A DNA stretch of 64,000 nt, from assembly GCA_027405735.1 (NCBI GenBank), contig JAPEHQ010000018.1, positions 744,001-808,000 of the forward strand, written 5' to 3'. The DNA comes from Mucor racemosus (taxonomy: Eukaryota > Mucoromycota > Mucoromycetes > Mucorales > Mucoraceae). Under the pieces are notes generated by a model. It saw only the letters and a list, made by a program, of their open reading frames with translations. It had not been told where the DNA came from and ran no database searches. Position 1 is the first letter of the stretch; each line of letters begins with the position of its first letter. Below are positions 13,055 to 23,805 of this stretch, one piece after another. Made by a program: the position numbers and the translations under genes.

Positions 13055-14403
13055 CAGTCGGGGTTACTAATGTTTCATCCATTCCCTATTTTTTCTATTT
13101 TTTTTTTGTTATACTTTTCTTTCAAACTCTTTCTTTATTAATAAAACAATGTCCAAAACTTTTGAAATTAACATCAAAAAATTGCAAGACCCAACAGGAA
13201 CCAAGCAAGATGTAAAAAAAAATGAAGCTTGGCGCAATTTTTTATTTAAAACAGCTTGGATTTAGCCAATATGACATTTCTACTATGATTGACATAAAGC
13301 GTCCTACAGTCCAAAGTATCATATCCAGAGGAGATCAAACTGGTACTACTTTAACAGGAAAAAGTACTGGAAGGCCATCTACCTTTGATGATTATACACA
13401 ACGCCATTTGGAGCGATCAATAAGGAGAGATCCCTTTCAAACATTAGAGACCATTACGGGGCAACTCAGAATGATGGGAAAAAATGTCTCTCGCTCGACA
13501 ACAAGAAAATGGATAAGAAAGTTGAGCTTCAAGTACTATAAACCTGCTGTTAAACCCAAGTTAACAGAGGAACATAAAAAAAATAGACTGGAATGGGCAC
13601 AATTTCATATCAATTGGTCTAATGAACAATGGAGACAAGTGGTTTGGTCTGATGAGTCAAGATTTCGTATTTGTGGCAATGATGGTACACCATTAGTTCT
13701 AAGAAAACAAGGTGAAAGGTATGAGAGTTGCCATATATTACGTTCGGTAAAATTTGGTGGTGGTAGTGTGATGGTTTGGTCTTGTTTTTGGGCTGGGGGT
13801 TTTGGACCTTTGGTCTTTATTGACGGAAATATGAATCAAGAATCATATATTGATGTATTGTCGCAACACTACATTCCATGGGTTCAAGACTTACATCAAA
13901 ATGAAGGTACTAATTTTGTGTTTCAGGAGGATAATGCTACCTGTCATACAGGTGCATATGCAAAATGGTGGAAGAGATCACATTCAATGAATGTTATGGA
14001 GGACTGGCCATCACAAAGTCCTGATCTCAACCCCATTGAACATGTTTGGAGCGAGCTCGCTCGTAAATTACGTAGCCGTAAACATCTAATTAATAATACC
14101 GAAGACCTTCGACGGGAACTTCTCGTCGCTTGGGAGAATATTGATGTTGAGTTCGCTGCCAAGTTAATTGAAAGTATGCCCAAAAGATGCAAGGCAATTA
14201 TAGATAGCAAGGGAGAAGCAACAAAATATTAGTTTTATTATTTTATTTTTACTTTCAAGTAATAAACATATATATCTTATTTTTGACGAAGTATAGAATT
14301 ATCAGAGACTTGCAATAAAGAGCAAACCAAATTTGAAAATAGGTGTTCATTATATTTTCATTTTCTTAATTTTTTTTGGATGAAACATTAGTAACCCCGA
14401 CTG
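13055..14403 (+). mobile_element. complete Tc1/mariner-type transposon
   Basis: 1,349 bp. Perfect 26-bp terminal inverted repeats lie at 13055-13080 and 14378-14403 (outer bases CAGTCGGGG). TA target duplication at 13053-13054 and 14404-14405. The empty site is preserved in the right palindrome arm, with TA at 20198-20199. It carries one intact transposase ORF and sits inside a solo LTR. Perfect TIRs plus an open ORF suggest recent mobility. Confidence 0.96.
13222..14232 (+). CDS. Tc1/mariner-family transposase (DD35E by count)
   Basis: 336 aa, single exon. It cuts and re-inserts the surrounding element at TA sites. N-terminal helix-turn-helix region (about 5-45, LGFSQYDISTMIDIKRPTVQ) and a second DNA-binding segment around the GRPS motif. 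DDE catalytic domain: first Asp in VVWSDESRF, second Asp in VFQEDNATCH, Glu in SPDLNPIEHVW. I count 35 residues between the second Asp and the Glu, where Tc1 itself has 34. The start ATG at 13222 is preceded by AAAAAAA and lies 142 bp inside the left TIR. No internal stop; all catalytic residues are present, so it may be functional. Confidence 0.95.
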   Translation: MKLGAIFYLKQLGFSQYDISTMIDIKRPTVQSIISRGDQTGTTLTGKSTGRPSTFDDYTQRHLERSIRRDPFQTLETITGQLRMMGKNVSRSTTRKWIRKLSFKYYKPAVKPKLTEEHKKNRLEWAQFHINWSNEQWRQVVWSDESRFRICGNDGTPLVLRKQGERYESCHILRSVKFGGGSVMVWSCFWAGGFGPLVFIDGNMNQESYIDVLSQHYIPWVQDLHQNEGTNFVFQEDNATCHTGAYAKWWKRSHSMNVMEDWPSQSPDLNPIEHVWSELARKLRSRKHLINNTEDLRRELLVAWENIDVEFAAKLIESMPKRCKAIIDSKGEATKY

Positions 14404-14587
14404 TATAATTAGAATGAGCATTTGGATATTGTGTGGATATATTGGAATCATGCTTCTATGATTCAATAGTAGCATGATGATAGACGCATGGAATATGACC
14501 TTGCTTGACTTGCATGTTGAACATCATGGTTTGACAGATGTTCTAAATTGGTAATTCGGTAATTCCTAATTCTGATAGATCAGTTGA

Positions 14588-16445
14588 TTTAGTAGAGCAA
14601 TACATTCAACAGCCAATATATTTACGACTATCATCATTTGTAAATATGTTTGTAGCTGTAGTATTTGCAGTAACAAGGGTTTTTACTCGGGCATAAACTT
14701 AAATAGTACTTACTGCTTAAATTTATACCGCAAGACAAATCTAAGATTATAGATGTTACTTTATCACGCATAAAATTTAAACAAATTAACCTTCTTCTTA
14801 AAACTTACTATTTTAGTTTACGATTGTCAGCGGTAAAAAGATTTCTTTTCAAATATACAGTAGCTACGATCAAAACTATGGTAATTAGGCAAGACATTAG
14901 ATTATTCTTTTTTGTGTGTTTCTATATCATTTGAAATTTTATCATTCTCCTGGAACATTTCGTGGGTTTGTAGCCAGTTCAAGCTTTTCATTGAGTAGAT
15001 ATAAATATTATTGCCTTTGATTTGATCTGGTAATCAAGAAATACGAACAACAATATAGTAGTAAATAATAACATTTGATCCTAAAATGCGGTTAAATGAA
15101 AATATCAGCCTTTAATATAGACTGCTACCTATAGTAAAAACATTAATCTCTTATATTAGAACGCGTATTCAAATACAAGAAAAGAATACCAGCTTGATAG
15201 TCTGATATGCTTTATCAAACGGTGAATAATATCCTTGGAGTATGAAAATAAAAAGAGAAAACAACACACATAGAAAAGGATTTGCAAGGCTTTACATTAT
15301 TTAGCGCAATTAAAACCCTGCTAAATTACTCATTTCAGCCAATGTAATAGCAGCATTACAGCGCATCAACCCATAAACTAAGTAAAATAGGCAATATCGG
15401 TTATCATAAAAACATAATGCACTTTTCTACCAGAAAAACCGTCTGTCATACCATAGATTCATTAAAAAATTGCAAAAGCGAGCCCGTAGAGCAACGCCGT
15501 AATTGAGCATAGCAATATTGAATGGCTAAGTCTTTTATACTATGGTATATATCTAAGTTTTAAATAAAAAAGCGGTTTTTTTTAAACTTTTCTTATATTT
15601 AACCACGTACGGTCTGAAAATTCAGTTTTTGTAGCGGACATTTTTGGGGCCCATTTTATCCTTACCAACACTCATGATTTTGATCAAAAAATAGAAAAAT
15701 CAAATTTTGATACTAAAATCAACGTTTAAATATACTACATTATGAGAGAAAATTGTAGCTATAACTAATACGCATTTCATAAAAGCTTAATATTAAATGT
15801 CAAGTAATGAAACTTAGCATTTTTGGCCCAAAAACGGTTTTTTAATTAAAGGATTTTCATGTAATATTTTGCAATAAAAATGTTTATTATTTTTTATTGA
15901 GAAAATAGAGCGCTAGATTCTGTATATGTGTATATTTTTTGTTTTTATAATTGGTAGTATAATTAACTCTAAATTTGCAAAATCAGAAAAAAAAAATTAA
16001 AAAATGTCAAAATTGATGATCTGGACAGAAATAATTTTCTAAATTAATATTCCGCTTATAAGCCTTGTAAGTCTTAAAAATAAGAAATTTTATAATACTT
16101 GAGAACTTTTTCAAGAATTAATAATGATGCTGTACCCACTTGATTCAAGCTTATTGCTGTAAATCATTATACATGTTAATATTGTATGGTAGTTTATATA
16201 ATGATAATATAGTCTTACTGTCTTACTTGATAAATAATGCGCTAGAGGTGATTTACATTGAGTTTCAGTCTTACCTCTCCAATATCATAAAGATAAGGAT
16301 AAACATAAGCATGGCCATCACTGGAATCTATTGCCACCTTTTTACCCTTTTTGTTCCAAGCCAATTGATTCAATGCCTTACCAGAACCAACTTAATAAGT
16401 ACTACTTACAAATCGTTCCTAGTAGGTATTTGCATTTAAATCAGA
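14588..16445 (-). repeat. dispersed repeat R2, copy 1
   Basis: About 1.86 kb, also at 18216-20020 (inverted, nearly identical) and 48786-50609 (same orientation as the right-arm copy, roughly 85-90% by eye). It is non-coding; small ORFs such as 16140-16439 are not conserved as protein. This copy extends about 60 bp further towards the centre than the right-arm copy. Confidence 0.85.
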
Positions 16446-18215
16446 TAAATCAAATTGACTGGTTCCATCTACAGTATTATCAAACGTGTATCATCAGCCC
16501 ATCTTATGATAATGTCAATTTAAAATTAGAAACACCCTATTGTCATTGTTATAAGCTATGAAAAGCTTGATTTTTAATAATACAGCAATTAAATAAAAAA
16601 CAAGATAATACTAATAGCATATAATGAGTACTTGACATCTAAGTAAGTCGGATGAAGTATGATGCTTTTAAACCCTTTTAAAAATCCTCCTGAGGCAAAC
16701 ACAACATCTTGGTCCTGTGATTTCTTCTATCCATCAAAATGTTGCGATGATTTCCACCACTACGCAATGAATGCACTTTTTATCTATCTTGACCTCAATG
16801 TACATTGTTGGATATCAGTTTTCACCAGCTGTATTTTCTCCAATTCATTAATATTCAGTCATATTGAACGATGACTTGTAGCACTGCTAAAAAAAAAGAA
16901 TGAATACTTCAAGGTTTTTCTGCATATCAAATGATGCAATTTAGTTAGCAATGATTACACTTAACTATGCTTTTTGAACCTATTGACGGTAATCAGAATA
17001 ATTAGTATTTTCACTCAAAAGTAGACTGTGTTGCTTTATACAATAAATTTACATTCACCCATTCAATAAATGACATTGCATTTATTATCCGTTATATCAA
17101 TCAACCGACTTCATCCTGATTCGATACATTTGGCACTTAAATGCCTAAATTACACTTGAGCCACTTAGTATTGCCACAAAAAAATCTCGTACAGGTTGAC
17201 GAAGTATCACAATTTGGATCATTTTTTGTGTTAATATAGATCTGATGAACTCTCTCACACATTCATATATCTCTACATGAATCATATCTCTATCTGTTCA
17301 ATTTTACTACGGCCGAACTATGCTTTCCGTGGGCATAGTGATCTGCACAGATGGCCAGAATAAAAACTTTTATGCAGATCAGGCAGCTCAGATTAGTAGA
17401 GCAATGAGACCAAGGTTTTTTAGTCAAGTTACTAAAGTATATCACTTATAACATTATTAATAACGAAGATAACTTGAATGATTTAAAGCAGATGTGAGTT
17501 ACTCTGATTCAACAGAATTCCCTTATTGAAGAGATATATCAATTTGAAATATGGAGTTTGAAAGAGTTCTGCCCATGTTTTTCTTTCGGGGACCAAATCG
17601 GAACAACGACAACAACCTGTTTGGTAATAACACTAAAAGTATTTATGCCTTTGTAAATTTCTGTTTGTAACACACAAAATTTTTTTTCTTCGCTACTCTT
17701 TCCTCAGCTTTTTCATTTATGTTTAAAACTACCACAAAAAGACCAATATTTTTTTATAAACTGAAATCAAGTAGCAGATACAAATGCATGTTTTTCTTAT
17801 TGTTTATTTGGAAATAAATTATTAACTGTTAATTTTAGGGCGTTAGGGCACGTTATAATATCTTTTTCGAGCAAAAAAAGCGTCCAGGTCTTAATCATTT
17901 TGTTCCATTATCTACGTTATAATCAATGCTTTTTTGGTCTAAAGTCGATATCTACCTGGAGAAAAACTAGTGATTATAAAAGTATGTATAGTATTGACTT
18001 GATTTGAATGAATAAATAAACTCATGTTAATCTATTTAGTTTCTAAAAAGCATTTATTTCTATTTAGTGGCCAACAGCTAAGAAGAGGAAAACAAGATGT
18101 TATCTTGTATATCACTACCAACTATCAAAGGTACACCATAATTATTACTTATTGGCTTGTTATTAAAAATTGATTTTACTGATAAATTAATTTCTATAGG
18201 TCAAAAGTAAGTTTC
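16387..18215. other. asymmetric centre of the palindrome
   Basis: 1,829 bp between the arms. The first 60 bp still match the third copy of R2 (near 48,830-48,880), so the right arm is the shortened one. 16664-16775 and 16785-16930 resemble, inverted, 47995-48110 and 47515-47680. At about 17308 a CTACGGCC-type stretch faintly resembles the arm terminus at 12490. Small ORFs (16659-16874 and others) are not recognisable. Confidence 0.6.
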
Positions 18216-20020
18216 TTCTGGTAAGGCATTGAATCAATTGGCTTGGAACAAAAAGGGTAAAAAGGTGGCAATAGATTCCAGTGATGGCCATGCTTATGTT
18301 TATCCTTATCTTTATGATATTGGAGAGGTAAGACTGAAACTCAATGTAAATCACCTCTAGCGCATTATTTATCAAGTAAGACAGTAAGACTATATTATCA
18401 TTATATAAACTACCATACAATATTAACATGTATAATGATTTACAGCAATAAGCTTGAATCAAGTGGGTACAGCATCATTATTAATTCTTGAAAAAGTTCT
18501 CAAGTATTATAAAATTTCTTATTTTTAAGACTTACAAGGCTTATAAGCGGAATATTAATTTAGAAAATTATTTCTGTCCAGATCATCAATTTTGACATTT
18601 TTTAATTTTTTTTTTCTGATTTTGCAAATTTAGAGTTAATTATACTACCAATTATAAAAACAAAAAATATACACATATACAGAATCTAGCGCTCTATTTT
18701 CTCAATAAAAAATAATAAACATTTTTATTGCAAAATATTACATGAAAATCCTTTAATTAAAAAACCGTTTTTGGGCCAAAAATGCTAAGTTTCATTACTT
18801 GACATTTAATATTAAGCTTTTATGAAATGCGTATTAGTTATAGCTACAATTTTCTCTCATAATGTAGTATATTTAAACGTTGATTTTAGTATCAAAATTT
18901 GATTTTTCTATTTTTTGATCAAAATCATGAGTGTTGGTAAGGATAAAATGGGCCCCAAAAATGTCCGCTACAAAAACTGAATTTTCAGACCGTACGTGGT
19001 TAAATATAAGAAAAGTTTAAAAAAAACCGCTTTTTTATTTAAAACTTAGATATATACCATAGTATAAAAGACTTAGCCATTCAATATTGCTATGCTCAAT
19101 TACGGCGTTGCTCTACGGGCTCGCTTTTGCAATTTTTTAATGAATCTATGGTATGACAGACGGTTTTTCTGGTAGAAAAGTGCATTATGTTTTTATGATA
19201 ACCGATATTGCCTATTTTACTTAGTTTATGGGTTGATGCGCTGTAATGCTGCTATTACATTGGCTGAAATGAGTAATTTAGCAGGGTTTTAATTGCGCTA
19301 AATAATGTAAAGCCTTGCAAATCCTTTTCTATGTGTGTTGTTTCTCTCTTTTTATTTTCATACTCCAAGGATATTATTCACCGTTTGATAAAGCATATCA
19401 GACTATCAAGCTGGTATTCTTTTCTTGTATTTGAATACGCGTTCTAATATAAGAGATTAATGTTTTTACTATAGGTAGCAGTCTATATTAAAGGCTGATA
19501 TTTTCATTTAACCGCATTTTAGGATCAAATGTTATTATTTACTACTATATTGTTGTTCGTATTTCTTGATTACCAGATCAAATCAAAGGCAATAATATTT
19601 ATATCTACTCAATGAAAAGCTTGAACTGGCTACAAACCCACGAAATGTTCCAGGAGAATGATAAAATTTCAAATGATATAGAAACACACAAAAAAGAATA
19701 ATCTAATGTCTTGCCTAATTACCATAGTTTTGATCGTAGCTACTGTATATTTGAAAAGAAATCTTTTTACCGCTGACAATCGTAAACTAAAATAGTAAGT
19801 TTTAAGAAGAAGGTTAATTTGTTTAAATTTTATGCGTGATAAAGTAACATCTATAATCTTAGATTTGTCTTGCGGTATAAATTTAAGCAGTAAGTACTAT
19901 TTAAGTTTATGCCCGAGTAAAAACCCTTGTTACTGCAAATACTACAGCTACAAACATATTTACAAATGATGATAGTCGTAAATATATTGGCTGTTGAATG
20001 TATTGCTCTACTAAATCAAC
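18216..20020 (+). repeat. dispersed repeat R2, copy 2
   Basis: Right-arm partner of 14588-16386. It contains the undisturbed site (TATTG, near 19985) where LTR family 3 inserted in the 48.8-57 kb copy. Confidence 0.85.
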
Positions 20021-20317
20021 TGATCTATCAGAATTAGGAATTACCGAATTACCAATTTAGAACATCTGTCAAACCATGATGTTCAACATGCAAGTCAAGC
20101 AAGGTCATATTCCATGCGTCTATCATCATGCTACTATTGAATCATAGAAGCATGATTCCAATATATCCACACAATATCCAAATGCTCATTCTAATTATAT
20201 TATCACTCACATTTAATACACTCATTCAATTAGTATATAAACCCCCTCTATAAGCTCATAATAAAACGGTACTTTTTCATTTGATTAATTTTATACGATT
20301 TACCTTTCGATAAATCA
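20021..20317 (+). repeat. solo LTR family 1, right arm, intact
   Basis: 297 bp, TGATCTATCA...CGATAAATCA, with target duplication TCAAC at 20016-20020 and 20318-20322. The mirrored copy in the left arm has the same TSD, so the insertion predates the palindrome. The homologous locus at 57371-57390 has a single TCAAC and no LTR: the empty site. Confidence 0.92.
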
Positions 20318-20616
20318 TCAACAACTTATTGAATTGTATTGTCTATAATCTATATTATTAATAAAAGCAAATGTAATTTTAAAACACATTCCAGTAAAAA
20401 AATGCAATGGAGTTTTGAGAACGGCACGATGCTCATATAACGTGCCACCAGCTTTAAATCTGTGTAAACCTTAATTTTGTTTCAATTTTTATTTACTTTT
20501 AAACACCGCTATTTCAGTATGCTTTTTTTTTTGGAGGCATCTCATGGCAGGTGATGTAGCTCATTTGTTATTTGAGAGATTGAGAAGTATAATAAGTTTA
20601 AACAAACATTTTATTT

Positions 20617-22692
20617 TTATAACAAATCGTTAGGAATTCTAACTTTTCTATGGGATAAATATTTTTTTTCCACAAATTTCTTAACTTCTTGGACAACTTC
20701 TCTACCGTCTCTACATTTGCTATAAGCTTCGATGTAGTCCATCGACCTTCTGAAATAACGTCTGATTTGAGTCAGGTTACCAGAGGTATCCAGAAAAGAA
20801 TGGATATTTTTCTCCAGAGACTTGAACGTATAGTCACATCGCAAACGAGCTTCCCTCTTGGCAGCACCCCAGTACATTTCAATCCAATTGCATTCGCAAT
20901 GGTACTTCGGGTATAATTCGAAGATGTGTCCAGATTCTTCAATTATTTCCTGCAAAGCAGATTTCTGTTGAACAAAATCAGGGCAGTTTTCCAAAAAATG
21001 ACGAGCACAACAAATGGGATTGACACGTTCGGGAGCACCACAATGCAGTTTCCATTTTTGGCCTTCAACATCATGGCCAACCCATCGTCCTCTTTCTTCT
21101 AAGATCGACTTGATTCCTTTGAAGTAACGGACCTTCTTCGTCTTGACGCATCCCTTTTTATTCGTGATAATCTCTTTATTGTAAAAGAAAGTCTGTGGTT
21201 TCCGCAAACCAGTGGCTTTGCAGATATACCAAGTATCACGGAACTGGAACTTCTCATTTAAGGACCACGGCTTCTCGTTTAAGGTCATGCGAGTAACCAC
21301 CAGAGCATCATCAGCGAAAGCGCCATGGTTGGAGCTGTTATCGAAAAGAAAAATAGCTTGACAGTTTGGATGGAGTGCTTCAAAAAGCCCAATTGCATTT
21401 TCTTTCAGCTGTTCAACCATGTGTTTTGAAGTCCACCAACCTTCTCTGGAATCACCTGCTTTAAACAACGTCCTAGATGACCAACTTCTGATTTTCATAG
21501 TTCCATGACAGGGACATTGGAATTCGCTTACCATTATCGAGGAACCTGGACCCTTCTTACGAATATAGTTCTCACCATCAGCCAACCACAAGTCATTTTT
21601 ACCGTCATTAGCGTAGAAGGTGCTTTCATCATGGGTAACGAACACATACTTTTTTTCATAATATTCTAATCCAACAGGTTCCAACACATCTTCTTCGTTC
21701 TCTCCTGTGTAAAAATCCATCTTTTCCATATACTGAAGCATCCTTTGTGACCAAAAATCTCTATATGCGACCACATCTTCCCGTTCATGGCCATCAAAAT
21801 AGATAGTCTTTTGGTTTTTTCTATAGGCGTAACCCCATTCATGGAGATACTTGCTGATAGTAGTCTGACTTACACATCTATCAGTAACACCTAAGATTGA
21901 AGGGACAACCACTTTGTCAATATACTCCTTGATAACGACCAAAGACCGCTCTGCAGGCTTTGTTTTGCGGATTTCTTCAAGAACAATTTGTTTTACATCA
22001 GAATCATTCAGAAAACATTTTCTTTTTGAATGGCAGCCTTGGTTATGGTTTGACAACACACCCTCACAAATGAACTCCTTGGCCCATTTAACAATTGTCA
22101 TAGCACGATAAGTTACGTTGTTTTTAGGCCAGTAGATTCTAGCTGCTTTACGCGAAGCTGAAAGTGTTTTATCACCTTCAAGTCTTTTGATAAAGTAATA
22201 ATTGATCGAAGAGTATCGCACAAAATTATAAGTCTCAGTTTTGCTTCCTTCATGCTTCGAGTTCATCACCGGCTTCACAAATTCTTGAAGTTTTGGAAAT
22301 GTTTCTTTTATTTGCATAATTTCTTTGTCCTTAAGACTTAATGCTTGTCGCTCTTCTACAGGAATTGCTGGGACCAGCGGAACAAAACCAAATCTCTCCA
22401 GTTTATGTCTCTCATCGACAGCTTCATTCTCCTTTTCACGTCTCCAGAGTGTCGTCCTTGAATTTTTCGAATACCAAAAAGGCCTGTTGCTTTTTCTAGT
22501 CGTGTCGACTAAAATTTCATTCACTGATCTACGGATTTCAGGATTTGAATTGCACATCTGGGCTGCACTGTTTAATTCGGCGATGTCGGAATCAATCATC
22601 TCCCAATCTTCATTATCAACACGTATAAACTGGCTTGTATCGCTTTTTACTCTATTTTGATAAGCTTTTTTTCTAGCTGTGAGTGGAGGCAT
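20617..22692 (-). CDS. large DDE transposase, Tc1/IS630-related fungal type
   Basis: 691 aa, single exon, no internal stop. The N-terminal third contains winged/HTH-like DNA-binding sequence (about 180-300), including TISKYLHEWGYAYRKNQKT and then YFDGHEREDVVAYR. Catalytic core: Asp in FVTHDESTFYAND, Asp in IFLFDNSSNHG, Glu in HCECNWIEMYWG; the last two are about 150 residues apart, so a large insert is present. The insert carries Cys/His residues (HCGAPERVNPICCARHF) that could bind metal. I recall similar proteins annotated as DDE endonucleases in basidiomycete and Glomeromycotina genomes; the formal family name is uncertain. Start ATG at 22690-22692. Confidence 0.9.
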   Translation of the reverse strand: MPPLTARKKAYQNRVKSDTSQFIRVDNEDWEMIDSDIAELNSAAQMCNSNPEIRRSVNEILVDTTRKSNRPFWYSKNSRTTLWRREKENEAVDERHKLERFGFVPLVPAIPVEERQALSLKDKEIMQIKETFPKLQEFVKPVMNSKHEGSKTETYNFVRYSSINYYFIKRLEGDKTLSASRKAARIYWPKNNVTYRAMTIVKWAKEFICEGVLSNHNQGCHSKRKCFLNDSDVKQIVLEEIRKTKPAERSLVVIKEYIDKVVVPSILGVTDRCVSQTTISKYLHEWGYAYRKNQKTIYFDGHEREDVVAYRDFWSQRMLQYMEKMDFYTGENEEDVLEPVGLEYYEKKYVFVTHDESTFYANDGKNDLWLADGENYIRKKGPGSSIMVSEFQCPCHGTMKIRSWSSRTLFKAGDSREGWWTSKHMVEQLKENAIGLFEALHPNCQAIFLFDNSSNHGAFADDALVVTRMTLNEKPWSLNEKFQFRDTWYICKATGLRKPQTFFYNKEIITNKKGCVKTKKVRYFKGIKSILEERGRWVGHDVEGQKWKLHCGAPERVNPICCARHFLENCPDFVQQKSALQEIIEESGHIFELYPKYHCECNWIEMYWGAAKREARLRCDYTFKSLEKNIHSFLDTSGNLTQIRRYFRRSMDYIEAYSKCRDGREVVQEVKKFVEKKYLSHRKVRIPNDLL

Positions 22693-22799
22693 AGTAATAA
22701 AAATTGAGTGTATAGATGATGTAAAACTTTGATCCTCCCTGAATAATTTAAATAACGGAGTATAACTTTAATTCTTTGTAGCCAAGCCTTATTTCCTAC

Positions 22800-23480
22800 C
22801 CAAAAATATTTGCAGTACCGCCTATTTTCAACAGCTATCAGTAAAATGATTTTATAGTAAAAATAACTATTAAAGCCATAACAATTGTTCACAAAGGTTT
22901 AAATAATGATTGTTATGGCTCTGATTTATTATATCTTTATTTTTCGGAAAGTTGATAGGTCTTGAAGATTTTTTTTTGTAAGCTGGTGCTACGTCGATAC
23001 CCCAGCTTAAAGTCTGCGAAACCACATAATATTTTCAAAGGCCATCCATAAATTATTGCCATAGTAAAATTCATCACTGCAGTTATTAAAGCTGTTATCA
23101 AAACTCTAAACAACAATTGTTATGTATCCGATTTAGTGTCTTAGTATTTTTGAGTAAGTTGATAGCGAAAATGGTGATTTCAGGTATTGCTTACGTAAGC
23201 TGGGTTTAAGGTAAGGAGGTTATGTATCACAAAGTATCCTTGTTTCAAAAGTTACCCTCACCTAAGAGCACACAGCTTAGATTTTGAAATACCGTCTATT
23301 TTCAAAGGCTATCAACAGAATGATTTTATAGTAAAATTAAGTATTCGAGCCATAACAATTGTTTACAAAGGTTTAAATAATGATTGTTATGGATTTTTTT
23401 TATTGTATCGTTAGTTTTGGGTGAGTTGATAGCTCTTGAAAAAAGTTAAAATTTGTGCAGGTTTAAAGTTGGTGGCACGT
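22800..23480 (-). repeat. three diverged ~230-bp subterminal direct repeats
   Basis: Units at about 22800-23020, 23030-23220 and 23280-23480 share, in order: TATTTTCAA..GC(T/C)ATC, ATTTTATAGTAAAA, ACAATTGTT.., AAGTTGATAG and AGCTTAAA. Units 1 and 3 also share a hairpin pairing CCATAACAATTG with GATTGTTATGG (about 22877-22917 and 23350-23392). These could be transposase binding sites. Confidence 0.7.
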
Positions 23481-23482
23481 TA

Positions 23483-23805
23483 CAAACCAGTTTGTGCCCA
23501 TACGATCAGCTCATTATGCTCATGGTTAGATTTTATCATTATGTATAAATAGGGATAATGATATGCTTATGGGCAATTCTACTATTATACACACATGGGA
23601 TTAATGTCATGCACATGGACAGAACCTATAATTCGGCACATATAGGTTTAGCGTTGTGCTCGTGTGCAGTTTCTTTTTTTGTTGTGCCCATGCGCATCTT
23701 GTTATCTTTTTAGCCATATTCAGTGGGCACAACAGTTCAGGCTATAGTGTGCAGCCCACCTGGGCACAACGAAAGCATCTTGTGCAGCACAGGTCCGTCG
23801 TAGTG
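23483..23805 (-). repeat. CACTACG terminus with motif array, right copy
   Basis: Inverted partner of 12490-12815, ending CGTAGTG at 23805; its inner part continues at 20323-20437 on the other side of the 3-kb transposon. Confidence 0.6.

Larger units (their letters stand above)
12935..14582 (-). repeat. solo LTR family 1, left arm, split by mariner
   Basis: Begins TGATTTATCG and ends GATAGATCA (read on +), flanked by the pentamer GTTGA at 12930-12934 and 14583-14587. Removing the mariner element and one TA leaves 297 bp, the same as the right-arm copy. Related to the 310-bp LTRs of the gypsy element at 50.7-56.7 kb: same termini and a shared AACGGTACTTTTT block. Confidence 0.88.
11361..16386 (+). 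repeat. left arm of giant palindrome
   Basis: Reverse complement of 18216-24673. Identity ends inward at ACCAGAA (left 16386, right 18216) and outward near 11361/24673. The arm contains, in order: dispersed repeat R1 (truncated), a 257-bp private insertion, a motif-rich terminus starting CACTACG at 12490, a solo LTR (12935-14582) that itself holds a Tc1/mariner element, and repeat R2. Subtracting the private insertions with one TSD each leaves 3,415 bp, the same as the right arm. Base differences I found are few (R1 part about 1%, R2 part nearly none). Confidence 0.93.
20440..23480 (-). mobile_element. 3-kb TA-targeting DDE transposon
   Basis: 3,041 bp. Imperfect inverted termini: left ACGTGCCACCAGCTTTAAA, right end (reverse complement) ACGTGCCACCAACTTTAAA. 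TA duplication at 20438-20439 and 23481-23482. The empty site in the left arm, near 12810-12825, reads TTTGTATATGAGC without the element. It encodes one large transposase on the minus strand and has about 680 bp of subterminal repeats on its 5' side. TA targeting links it to the IS630/Tc1/mariner superfamily. Confidence 0.93.

Noticed and set aside
16140..16439. ORF duplicated exactly at 18187-18462
   Set aside because: The protein identity comes from the palindrome; the third copy of the repeat does not preserve the frame.
17300..17360. A second CACTACG-type terminus in the palindrome centre
   Set aside because: Only about 16 of 22 positions agree with 12490 onward; too weak to call.
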